Shown here in pieces: positions 1 to 7,162 of a stretch of 64,000 nt of DNA. The notes below the pieces were generated by a model. The model was not told the DNA's origin and searched no databases. It saw only the letters and a program-made list of their open reading frames with translations. Position numbers and translations under genes: made by a program. The stretch comes from JACDAL01 sp963849115 (GTDB lineage Bacteria > Actinomycetota > CADDZG01 > WHSQ01). The stretch is taken from positions 992,001 to 1,056,000 of the forward strand of contig CAWKGK010000009.1 in the NCBI GenBank assembly GCA_963849115.1. Reading direction: 5' to 3'. Numbering within the stretch: position 1 is the first letter of the stretch; every line of letters begins with the position of its first letter.

Positions 1-36
1 CTGCTGGCGGAGGCAGTCCGGCCCCTGCTTTTGTAA
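1..36 (+). CDS. C-terminal end of an upstream gene (partial)
   Basis: An open frame entering from the left edge reads LLAEAVRPLLL and stops at TAA (34-36). Only eleven residues are inside the window, so no family can be named. It is on the same strand as the copper ATPase that follows. A 52-nt gap carrying a promoter and operator separates the two, so they are probably separate transcription units. Confidence 0.3.
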   Translation: MLAEAVRPLLL

Positions 37-63
37 GCGGGTAACGATGGCGGACACCTCAGG

Positions 64-78
64 TACCCCCCTGGGGTA
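64..78. promoter_or_regulatory. CsoR-like copper operator
   Basis: The 15-bp near-palindrome TACCCC-CCT-GGGGTA has the form of operators bound by CsoR-family Cu(I) repressors, a central G/C tract flanked by TA ends. It overlaps the -10 hexamer of copA by two bases, so bound repressor would block RNA polymerase. Seeing the palindrome is direct. Assigning CsoR rests on the motif and the copper ATPase behind it. No csoR gene lies in the window. Confidence 0.5.
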
Positions 79-82
79 TAGT
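77..82 (+). promoter_or_regulatory. -10 hexamer of copA, leaderless type
   Basis: TATAGT ends 6 nt before the ATG at 89. Transcription would start at or next to the start codon, giving a leaderless mRNA. The same 6-nt spacing recurs at nine other genes in the window. Confidence 0.55.
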
Positions 83-88
83 TTGCAA

Positions 89-2233
89 ATGGCCACCATC
101 ACCTCATCGGTACGGCGAATCGAATTCCAGGTCATCGGCATGCACTGCGCCTCGTGCGCCCAGCGGGTGCAGAAGACGCTGGGCGAGGCCGACGATGTGC
201 TCGTCGCCGGGGTCAACCTGGCGCTCGAGCGAGCGACAGTGGAGGCAGAGCCCGAGGTCGACGAGGAGGCGCTGGTCGACGCGGTGGCCGCGCTCGGCTA
301 CACGCTCGTCCCGGCACACGAGGCAGGCGCCGATCACGACGACTCTGAGAGCGCCGGCCGGGGCCGCGTGATCGCTGCTGCCCTGCTCACTGCCCCCGCG
401 GTGCTGCTGTCGATGCTCGGAACAATGGACTCCTGGGCGCTGTGGCTTCAGGGCGCCCTGATCACTCCGGTCGAGTTCTGGGCCGGCCTCCCCTTCCTCA
501 AGAGCGCCTACCGAGGCGCACTCCACCGCCGCGCCAATATGGACACGCTCATCGCGCTCGGGACGCTGGCCGCCTACCTCTACTCGGTGTGGTCGTTGTT
601 GTTCGGGGGACACCTCTACTTCGAGTCCGCCGGGGTCATCATCACGTTCCTCCTGCTCGGGCGCTATCTCGAGCACCGCTCCAAGAGCCGCGCGGCGTCC
701 GCCCTTCAAGGTTTGTTGGAGCTCGCGGCGAAGCAGGCCTGCGTCCTGCGGGAGGGCCGGGAGGTCGTCGTAGAGCTCGCCGAAGTCGAGGTATCCGACC
801 GCATGCGGGTGCGACCCGGCGAGATGATCCCGACCGACGGCGAGATCGTCGAGGGCGCGAGCAGCATCGACGAATCGATGCTGACCGGCGAGTCGGTCCC
901 GGTGGACAAGGGGACCGGTGACCCGGTCTTCGGGGGGACGCTCAACCAGTCCGGCTCCCTGATCGTGGAGGCCCGGCGGGTCGGAGGCGACACCGCGCGG
1001 GCGCAGATCGCCCGTCTGGTCTCGGAGGCCTTGGGTCGCAAGGCTCCGATTGAGCGCCTCGCCGACCGGGTCGCCGGGGTGTTCGTGCCCGTGGTCATGG
1101 CGTTGGCTGCGGGGACGCTGGTCGCTTGGATCGTGAGCGGCCACGCCTTCGAGGAGGGCCTCGTCGCGGCCGTCTCTGTCCTCATCATCGCCTGTCCCTG
1201 TGCCATGGGGCTGGCGACTCCGGCCGCAGTGATGGTGGGAGCCGGGCGTGGGGCTGGGCTCGGGATCGTGTTCAAGGGCGGAGATGTGCTGGAACGCTCG
1301 GGCGACCTCGACGTGGTTGTGCTGGACAAGACCGGAACCATCACCCGGGGCGAGATGCGGGTCACCGATGCCGTCTCCGCAGCAGGCTTTTCCAACGAGG
1401 AGCTGCTGAGCGCGGCGTCCGCCGCAGAGCTTCCCTCCGAGCACCCGATCGGGCGCGCGATCGTCGCCGGAGCCCGTGCCCGGTCCCTGGAGCCTCAGTG
1501 GCCGCAGGACTTCTCCTCGGAGGCCGGCTTCGGAGTCCGGGCAAGAGTTGGGGGCCGCGCCGTCGTGGTTGGTCGCCGCGCCCTCGTAGGCGATGCTCCG
1601 CGGGAGCTCACGGAGGCCGCCGAGGGGCTCGAGTCCGACGGGAGCACGACCGCCTGGGTGCGCGTGGACGACGATGTGGCGGGGTTCTTGGCTCTCGCCG
1701 ACGAGCTCAAGCCCACCGCGGCCCAAGCCGTAGCGGGCCTACGCGCCGCCGGGCTCGAGACCGTGATGATCACCGGCGACAACCGGGCCGCGGCGGAGGC
1801 GATCGCCTCGCGCGCGGGGATCGGGCGGGTGTTGGCCGAGGTCATGCCGGCCGGCAAGGCGGCCGAGATCGCCCGCCTTCAGGCTAGCGGCCGCCGAGTG
1901 GCCATGGTGGGGGACGGAATCAACGACGCCCCGGCCCTGGCGCAAGCCGACCTCGGAGTAGCGGTGGGGACCGGCGCCGACGTCGCCATCGGGGCCTCCG
2001 ACGTCACGATCGTTTCGGGCGACCCTCGCCTGGCGGTGGCAGCCATCACATTGTCCCGGCGGACGCTGCGGGTGATCAAGCAGAACCTCTTCTGGGCTTT
2101 CGCCTACAACATCGCCGCCTTGCCCCTGGCCGCGCTGGGGCTGTTGAGCCCGATGATCGCGGCCGGTGCAATGGCTCTGTCGTCGGTCTCGGTCGTGCTC
2201 AACGCCCTCCGGCTGCGCCGTTTCGCGTTTTGA
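89..2233 (+). CDS. copA: Copper-translocating P1B-type ATPase CopA
   Basis: A 714-residue membrane pump that exports Cu+ at the cost of ATP. In order it shows an N-terminal heavy-metal domain with GMHCASC (Cys 20 and 23), an N-terminal block of membrane helices, an actuator loop with TGES near residue 266, the CPC metal-transport motif at 369-371, the DKTGT phosphorylation site at 413-417 and GDGINDAPAL near 608-617. CPC with the HMA CxxC fits the Cu+ subclass. An upstream in-frame ATG at 47 would put the CsoR-like operator inside the coding region. I chose ATG 89 because a -10 box lies 6 nt before it. Copper-induced expression through CsoR is likely. Confidence 0.93.
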   Translation: MATITSSVRRIEFQVIGMHCASCAQRVQKTLGEADDVLVAGVNLALERATVEAEPEVDEEALVDAVAALGYTLVPAHEAGADHDDSESAGRGRVIAAALLTAPAVLLSMLGTMDSWALWLQGALITPVEFWAGLPFLKSAYRGALHRRANMDTLIALGTLAAYLYSVWSLLFGGHLYFESAGVIITFLLLGRYLEHRSKSRAASALQGLLELAAKQACVLREGREVVVELAEVEVSDRMRVRPGEMIPTDGEIVEGASSIDESMLTGESVPVDKGTGDPVFGGTLNQSGSLIVEARRVGGDTARAQIARLVSEALGRKAPIERLADRVAGVFVPVVMALAAGTLVAWIVSGHAFEEGLVAAVSVLIIACPCAMGLATPAAVMVGAGRGAGLGIVFKGGDVLERSGDLDVVVLDKTGTITRGEMRVTDAVSAAGFSNEELLSAASAAELPSEHPIGRAIVAGARARSLEPQWPQDFSSEAGFGVRARVGGRAVVVGRRALVGDAPRELTEAAEGLESDGSTTAWVRVDDDVAGFLALADELKPTAAQAVAGLRAAGLETVMITGDNRAAAEAIASRAGIGRVLAEVMPAGKAAEIARLQASGRRVAMVGDGINDAPALAQADLGVAVGTGADVAIGASDVTIVSGDPRLAVAAITLSRRTLRVIKQNLFWAFAYNIAALPLAALGLLSPMIAAGAMALSSVSVVLNALRLRRFAF

Positions 2234-2269
2234 GCGCTTCTCGGTGCCGTTTTGGGCACTCTGAGGCCC
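2225..2269 (+). repeat. R1 structured repeat, copy A
   Basis: This 45-nt element begins GCGTTTTGAGCG and ends CTCTGAGGCCC. It matches copy B (22098-22142) at about 37 of 45 positions. Its centre is a hairpin (arms 2244-2249 and 2254-2259, TTTT loop). Two stem pairs differ from copy B by compensatory changes, so the fold rather than the sequence is kept. It overlaps the copA stop codon and lies between co-directional genes. A terminator or processing role is plausible. Confidence 0.55.
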
Positions 2270-2336
2270 ACAAAAACGCCGCCGGCCTCGGAGCTTGACT
2301 CAACGGTGCCCTGCGGGCGCGGAGGTTCCTCGCTCT

Positions 2337-2342
2337 TAGGGT
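2337..2342 (+). promoter_or_regulatory. -10 hexamer, leaderless type
   Basis: TAGGGT ends 6 nt before the ATG at 2349 of the exonuclease gene. No convincing -35 hexamer is seen at 16-18 nt. Confidence 0.45.
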
Positions 2343-2348
2343 TGCGGC

Positions 2349-3218
2349 ATGTCCGACCGCTTCTACCTCGACTCCCCGAGCCTCGTCTACCGGGCGTTCT
2401 TCTCCTGGCCGACCACGATCACCGATCCCGCAGGACACCCGGTGAACGCAGTACGAGGATTCATGGAGATGGTGACTCGCATGGTCGTCGACCACCACCC
2501 TGATGACATCGTGGCGGTCTTCGACGCCGAGTGGCGCCCGGCCTTCCGGGTCGAGGCGTATGCCGGCTACAAGGCGGAAAGACCCGATGATCCTCCCGAG
2601 CTTCCTGCTCAGTTCGACGTCCTCGCAGCCGTGCTCGATGCCGCCGGCATCTGCTGCATCGAAGCTCCCGAACTCGAGGCCGACGACGCCATCGCCACAC
2701 TCATCGAGGACAAGGAGGCCGCCGAGATGGCGACCATTGTGACGGGAGATCGCGACCTCCTTCCGCTCGTGCGCGATCCGGACGTGCGGCTGCTGTTTCC
2801 GCTTCGGGGGGTAAGAGACGTGATCGTCTTCGACGAGACCGCCGTTGAAGCGAAGTACGGCGTCCCTCCGCGCCTCTATGCAGACTTTGCGACACTGAGA
2901 GGCGATCCCTCCGACGGGCTCCCCGGGGTGCCGGGGATTGGGCCCGTGCGAGCGGCGAAGCTGTTATCGGAATATGGCTCGGTGGCCGGGATCATCGCGA
3001 ACCTCGAGGAGCTGCCCCCCACCCAGAAGGCGACCTTCGAAGAAGCGCTCGACTACCTCTTGGCCGCTCGGGGCGTCGTCGAGCTGGTCAGAGATGCTCG
3101 ACTCTCGGCTACCGAGCCCCACCCCCCGGAGCTCGACCGGCTGGAGTTCCTCGGGACAGAGCACAATCTCGGCAGCTCGGCCGTGCGCCTCGCCCAGGCG
3201 CTGGCCGGCGAGCGCTGA
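2349..3218 (+). CDS. Stand-alone 5'-3' exonuclease (FEN-like, Pol I N-domain type)
   Basis: A 289-residue protein matching only the 5' nuclease domain of DNA polymerase I. Such enzymes remove 5' flaps or RNA primers. Metal-binding acidic residues sit where expected: Asp8 in LDSPSLVYRAFF, VFDAEWRPAFR near 57, ELEADDAIA near 107-115 and VTGDRDLLPL near 130-139. A helix-3-turn-helix DNA-binding segment GVPGIGPVRAAKLL lies near residue 197. No polymerase domain follows, so it is not a truncated PolA. The start is ATG 2349 behind a leaderless -10. Confidence 0.85.
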   Translation: MSDRFYLDSPSLVYRAFFSWPTTITDPAGHPVNAVRGFMEMVTRMVVDHHPDDIVAVFDAEWRPAFRVEAYAGYKAERPDDPPELPAQFDVLAAVLDAAGICCIEAPELEADDAIATLIEDKEAAEMATIVTGDRDLLPLVRDPDVRLLFPLRGVRDVIVFDETAVEAKYGVPPRLYADFATLRGDPSDGLPGVPGIGPVRAAKLLSEYGSVAGIIANLEELPPTQKATFEEALDYLLAARGVVELVRDARLSATEPHPPELDRLEFLGTEHNLGSSAVRLAQALAGER

Positions 3219-3222
3219 GGAG
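3217..3222 (+). promoter_or_regulatory. Shine-Dalgarno that points to an ATC start
   Basis: GAGGAG overlaps the stop codon of the exonuclease gene and sits 5 nt before ATC at 3228. No ATG, GTG or TTG lies between the in-frame stop at 3216 and 3246, and starting at GTG 3246 would delete the first beta strand of the phosphatase. Confidence 0.45.
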
Positions 3223-3227
3223 CTCCG

Positions 3228-3857
3228 ATCACACGCGTCCTGCTGGTGCGTCACGGCGCCACCGATTGGAACAAGGCCCGACTCGCCCAAGGCCAGGCCG
3301 ACATCCCCCTCAATCGCAAGGGGCGGCGGCAGGCTAGGGACGCGGCCGCCGCACTCTCCTCCTCCGACCTCGGAGCCGTCTACGCCAGCGACCTTCAGCG
3401 CGCCCTCGACACGGCCCGGGCCATCGCCACAGAGCACGGTCTGGAGGTGGTGACCGACCCCGCGTTCAGGGAGATCGATCAGGGCGACTGGGAGGGCGTT
3501 CATATCGACGAGATCCGCCGCCGGTGGCCTGAGCTGTGGGGACCCGCCCGCCACGTCAACAGGCGACCGGGGGGCGAGTCTCCCGAGGAGGTCACCGAGC
3601 GGGCGCTCGCGGGCCTGCGACGGGTACTCGAGGCGCATCCCTCGGGGACGGTCGTGATTGTCGGCCACGGGGGCACGATCAGGTGGTTGGTGGCCGCGGC
3701 GAAGGGGTACGGGGTGGCGGGCTCGGACCGGTTGAGGGGGCTCTCGAACGGCGGGATGATCGCGGTGGAGGCGGAGCCGGATGGGGACGGCATCAGGTTC
3801 GGGCGGGTGGAGCGGCTCGACGGGGTCAGTCCCGATCTCGAGGACCCCAACCAGTAG
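3228..3857 (+). CDS. Histidine phosphatase family protein (phosphoglycerate mutase-like)
   Basis: A 209-residue branch-1 histidine phosphatase. The catalytic RHG motif is at residues 8-10 of (M)TRVLLVRHGATDWN, and the second histidine is in VIVGHGGTIRWL near residue 145. A conserved RxG-type middle region (FREIDQGDWEG) is present. The family includes phosphoglycerate mutases and phosphatases of alpha-ribazole phosphate or sugar phosphates; the substrate cannot be told here. The odd feature is the start. The frame opens right after the previous stop and the only start giving a complete N-terminus is ATC at 3228, with GAGGAG 5 nt upstream. This is either a rare start codon or an ATG-to-ATC change or error. 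A conservative GTG start at 3246 would begin at the RHG motif itself. Confidence 0.82.
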   Translation: MTRVLLVRHGATDWNKARLAQGQADIPLNRKGRRQARDAAAALSSSDLGAVYASDLQRALDTARAIATEHGLEVVTDPAFREIDQGDWEGVHIDEIRRRWPELWGPARHVNRRPGGESPEEVTERALAGLRRVLEAHPSGTVVIVGHGGTIRWLVAAAKGYGVAGSDRLRGLSNGGMIAVEAEPDGDGIRFGRVERLDGVSPDLEDPNQ

Positions 3858-3884
3858 GCGCCGGCTGCTAGGGTTTGGCCCCAC

Positions 3885-5069
3885 ATGGAGTTCCGGCGTA
3901 TCTCCAGGTTCCCGCCCTACGTCTTCTCCATCGTCAACGACCTCAAGATGGCCGCCCGGCGGGCGGGCGAAGACATCATCGATCTCGGTATGGGAAACCC
4001 CGACATCCCGACGCCCGAGCCGGTGGTGGAGAAGCTCAAGGAGGCGGCGGACAATCCCCGCAACCACCGCTACTCGGCGTCCAAGGGCATCCCCAAGCTG
4101 AGAGCGGCGATCGCAGACCGCTACGAGCGCTCGTGGAGTGTCGAGATCGATCCCGACACCGAGGCGGTGGCAACGATCGGCGCCAAGGAGGGCCTCTCCC
4201 ATCTGGCGTGGGCTCTGTGCCAGCCGGGAGACTCGGTGCTGGTGCCCGAGCCCACCTATCCCATTCACACCTACGCAATGATACTTTCGGGAGCCAACAT
4301 CACCGCGGTCCCGCTGGCGCTGGAATCGGATTTCTTCTCAGACCTCGTGGCCGCCTACGAGCGCTCGGAGCCCAGACCGCGCGTGGTCCTGTGCTCGTTC
4401 CCCCACAACCCCACCACCGCGGTTGTCGACCTCGCCTTCTTCGAGCAGCTGGTGGACTTCGCACGCCGCCGCAACATGGTGATCGTCCACGACCTCGCTT
4501 ACGCCGATCTCGTCTTCGACGCCGACCATGCACCTTCGCTGCTGCAGGTAGCCGGCGCGAAGGACGTGGGGGTCGAGTTCTTCTCGATGTCGAAGTCCTA
4601 CTCGATGGCGGGCTGGAGGCTCGCCTTCTGCGTGGGCAACCCGGAGATCGTGCAGGCGCTCACCAAGCTCAAGTCCTATCTCGACTACGGCGTATTTCAG
4701 CCCATCCAGATCGCCGGGATCATTGCCCTGAACGAGTGCCAGACGGTCCCCAAGGAGATCCGGGAGATATACCGCAGCCGGCGGGACGCGCTTTGCGAAG
4801 GTCTTGCCCGGATCGGTTGGGACATGCCGACGCCCCCGGCGACGATGTTCGCGTGGGCGCCCATCCCGGAGCGGTTCGCCCATCTCGGCTCACTCGAGTT
4901 CTCGAAGTTCCTGCTCAGAGAGGGCAAGGTGGCGGTGTCGCCGGGCATCGGCTTCGGGCCCTCCGGGGACGGCTTCGTACGCTTTGCTCTGGTGGAGAAC
5001 GAGCAACGGATCCGCCAGGCCGTCAGGGGCATGAGGGCCGCGCTCGCCCTGGATCCCCCTGCGCCCTAG
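3885..5069 (+). CDS. Class I/II PLP-dependent aminotransferase (AlaC/LL-DAP aminotransferase-like)
   Basis: A 394-residue fold-type I aminotransferase, cytoplasmic, moving an amino group between an amino acid and a 2-oxo acid. Landmarks are DLGMGNPDIPTP near residue 34, SFPHNPT near 173, and the PLP Schiff-base lysine K237 in FFSMSKSYSMAGWRL. The N-terminus (FRRISRFPPYVF) and the TPEPVVEKL segment resemble AlaC-type alanine transaminases and related LL-diaminopimelate or aspartate aminotransferases, but the substrate is not decided by sequence. A TAGGGT -10-like box at 3869-3874 ends 10 nt before the ATG, so the leader would be very short. Confidence 0.85.
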   Translation: MEFRRISRFPPYVFSIVNDLKMAARRAGEDIIDLGMGNPDIPTPEPVVEKLKEAADNPRNHRYSASKGIPKLRAAIADRYERSWSVEIDPDTEAVATIGAKEGLSHLAWALCQPGDSVLVPEPTYPIHTYAMILSGANITAVPLALESDFFSDLVAAYERSEPRPRVVLCSFPHNPTTAVVDLAFFEQLVDFARRRNMVIVHDLAYADLVFDADHAPSLLQVAGAKDVGVEFFSMSKSYSMAGWRLAFCVGNPEIVQALTKLKSYLDYGVFQPIQIAGIIALNECQTVPKEIREIYRSRRDALCEGLARIGWDMPTPPATMFAWAPIPERFAHLGSLEFSKFLLREGKVAVSPGIGFGPSGDGFVRFALVENEQRIRQAVRGMRAALALDPPAP

Positions 5070-5096
5070 GCATGGCCGGGCAGCACCAGCAGGATT

Positions 5097-5714
5097 CTAG
5101 AACTCCTCGGTGTTGTGCGCACCGAGGATCCCGTGCATACAGAAGGCGACCGCCTCCTCGGCGAGTTGAGGGCGGCGGAAGGAGGCCTCTGCCTCGGTGC
5201 CGAAGTAGACCTCAACGAAGTGGAAGATCGCACCGAGGATGCCGTGCGCCATGAGTGCGGGGTCCCCGAGCGGGATCGAGCCGGCCTCCATGCCCTCCTT
5301 GATGTGCACCGCCGTGTCGGCCGCGATGACCTGCTGGCCTCGCTGCACGTAGGAGGAGAACTCCTCGTAACGAGCCGCGGTGCGGATGAGTGCGAGAAAG
5401 CCGGGGTCGGCGCGAAAGAACTCGATCGAGGCTCTGATGCCGTACTCAATACGCTCGCAGGGGTCGGAGACTCCGCGGATGGCCACCTGTTGGGAGCGAC
5501 GCAGGGCGCGCAAGGAGCCCTGCAAGAGCTCGACGAACAACACTTCCTTGGACTCGAAGTACCAGTAGAAGACTCCCTTGCCGACGCCGAGCGCGTCGCA
5601 GACATCAGCGATCGTGGTGCGGTGGTAGCCCTGGTCGGCGAACAGCCGGTATGCGACCTCGAGTAGCTGGACCCGGCGGCGGGTCCCCCTCTTGGTGAGC
5701 TTCCTGGTCGCCAT
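5097..5714 (-). CDS. TetR/AcrR family transcriptional regulator
   Basis: A 205-residue regulator. Its N-terminal helix-turn-helix reads LLEVAYRLFADQGYHRTTIADV followed by CDALGVGKGVFYWYFESKEVLF (residues about 17-60), typical of TetR repressors. The C-terminal ligand-binding part is unclassified. I chose ATG 5714 because AAGGAG lies 4 nt upstream, which also leaves room for the promoter of the divergent gene starting at 5750. The 35-bp gap suggests it represses itself and possibly the COG2403 neighbour. The ligand is unknown. Confidence 0.83.
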   Translation of the reverse strand: MATRKLTKRGTRRRVQLLEVAYRLFADQGYHRTTIADVCDALGVGKGVFYWYFESKEVLFVELLQGSLRALRRSQQVAIRGVSDPCERIEYGIRASIEFFRADPGFLALIRTAARYEEFSSYVQRGQQVIAADTAVHIKEGMEAGSIPLGDPALMAHGILGAIFHFVEVYFGTEAEASFRRPQLAEEAVAFCMHGILGAHNTEEF

Positions 5715-5749
5715 CGTGCTCCTTGGTCGGTTGTTAGAGTCCCGGCACC

Positions 5750-7081
5750 ATGAGCCCATCCCCCGCTTCCCGCAGACGTGTCCTCATCATGGGCGCCGCC
5801 GGCCGTGATTTCCACAACTTCAACGTCGCCTATCGCGACGACGAGGGCACCGAGGTGATGGCGTTCACCGCCGCGCAGATCCCCGGTATCGAGGGCAGGC
5901 TATACCCCCCGGAACTCGCAGGGCCGCTCTATCCAGACGGCATTGGCATCCATCCGGAAGGCGACCTCGAGTCGCTCATCGCATCGCACGGAGTCGACGA
6001 GGTCGTGTTCTCCTACTCGGACGTCTCCCACGAGTCCGTCATGCATCAAGCATCACGGGTGCTGGCGGCGGGGCCGGACTTCACTCTGCTGGGCCCCTCA
6101 CGCACCGCCCTCAAGGCCCACGTCCCGGTGGTCGCCGTATGTGCCGTGCGGACGGGGTCCGGCAAGTCGCAGACCACCAGGGCTGTGGCCCGCATTCTCC
6201 GGGGATGGGGCCGCCGGGTGGCGATAGTGAGGCACCCGATGCCCTATGGGGACCTGGCCCGCCAGGCGGTGCAGCGATTCGAGAGTCTCGACGATCTCGC
6301 CGCCGCCGACTGCACCATCGAGGAGAGGGAGGAGTACGAGCCCCACCTCGCGGCCGGCTCGATCGTCTACGCAGGGATCGACTACGGCGCCATTCTCGAG
6401 CAGGCGCAACAGGAGGCCGAGGTGATCCTGTGGGACGGCGGGAACAACGACCTCCCCTTCTACGTTCCGGATGTCCACATCACGGTCGCAGACCCGCTCC
6501 GAGTGGGCCACGAGACTCGCTATCACCCGGGCGAGGCGAACCTCCGGAGTGCGGATGTGGTGGTCATCAACAAGATCGACTCGGCGGAGCCCGGCGCGGT
6601 CGAGGAGCTGGAGCGGACCATTCACGCGCTCAACCCCAACGCCGACATCGTCAAGGCTCGTTCTCCGATCACTATCGAAGACGGCGTCGTACTTGAAGGA
6701 AAGAGAGTCCTCGTGGTCGAGGACGGGCCCACCTTGACCCACGGTGAGATGGGCTACGGCGCCGGCGTGGTCGCGGCCCGGCGAGCAAATGCGAAGCTTG
6801 TCGATCCGAGGCCGTGGGCGGTGGGCAGCATCAAGGAGGTCTACGAGCGCTACCCGCACATGGAGGAGCTGCTGCCTGCGATGGGTTATTCGGAGAGACA
6901 GCGCGAGGAGCTAGCCGCCACAATCAACTCCTCCGACGCGGAGGTGGTGCTCATCGCAACTCCGATCGACCTGCGCGAGGTGATCGCTCTCGAAGTGCCC
7001 GCTTATCGCGCCGGCTACGAGCTGGAGGAAGTGTCCGAGCCGAGGCTCGCCGAGTTGCTGAAGCGGCGGCTTCAGATGTAG
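5750..7081 (+). CDS. COG2403-type P-loop protein (cyclic 2,3-diphosphoglycerate synthetase-related GTPase)
   Basis: A 443-residue protein of the family annotated as GTPase or cyclic 2,3-diphosphoglycerate synthetase-like, common in archaea and scattered in bacteria. The N-terminal region (VLIMGAAGRDFHNFN) resembles a nucleotide-binding Rossmann segment. It is followed by a P-loop RTGSGKSQTTRAV near residue 135 and an NKID guanine-specificity motif near 273. Synthesis of cyclic 2,3-diphosphoglycerate is experimentally tied to archaeal relatives only, so the reaction here is open. TAGAGT at 5735-5740, 9 nt before ATG, may be the -10. It is divergent from the TetR gene and followed, tail to tail, by the TIGR00300 gene. 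Confidence 0.72.
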   Translation: MSPSPASRRRVLIMGAAGRDFHNFNVAYRDDEGTEVMAFTAAQIPGIEGRLYPPELAGPLYPDGIGIHPEGDLESLIASHGVDEVVFSYSDVSHESVMHQASRVLAAGPDFTLLGPSRTALKAHVPVVAVCAVRTGSGKSQTTRAVARILRGWGRRVAIVRHPMPYGDLARQAVQRFESLDDLAAADCTIEEREEYEPHLAAGSIVYAGIDYGAILEQAQQEAEVILWDGGNNDLPFYVPDVHITVADPLRVGHETRYHPGEANLRSADVVVINKIDSAEPGAVEELERTIHALNPNADIVKARSPITIEDGVVLEGKRVLVVEDGPTLTHGEMGYGAGVVAARRANAKLVDPRPWAVGSIKEVYERYPHMEELLPAMGYSERQREELAATINSSDAEVVLIATPIDLREVIALEVPAYRAGYELEEVSEPRLAELLKRRLQM

Positions 7082-7085
7082 TTCA

Positions 7086-7124
7086 ATGCAGAGCCAGCCC
7101 TGCTGAGCGGGGTCTGTTCTGCAT
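7086..7124. terminator. Bidirectional terminator-like double hairpin
   Basis: Outer arms ATGCAGA (7086-7092) and TCTGCAT (7118-7124) are perfect complements. Inside them CCCTGC-TGA-GCGGGG (7098-7112) forms a second stem with one T-G wobble. It lies between two convergent genes, 5 nt after the stop of the COG2403 gene, as expected for a terminator serving both. There is no long T run. Confidence 0.55.
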
Positions 7125-7162
7125 AGAACTGTGACGCGCGCCGCAGCACCGGATGAGTCGGA

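Noticed and set aside
104..1726. Long open frame of 540 codons on the minus strand opposite copA
   Set aside because: It is an antisense shadow of a high-GC gene. The encoded sequence is low-complexity His/Arg/Gly/Pro-rich with no domain, and the plus strand encodes a complete P-type ATPase.
2964..4268. Open frame of 434 codons on the minus strand across the exonuclease, phosphatase and aminotransferase genes
   Set aside because: It spans three well-supported plus-strand genes, shows no recognisable motif and has the composition of an antisense frame in GC-rich DNA.
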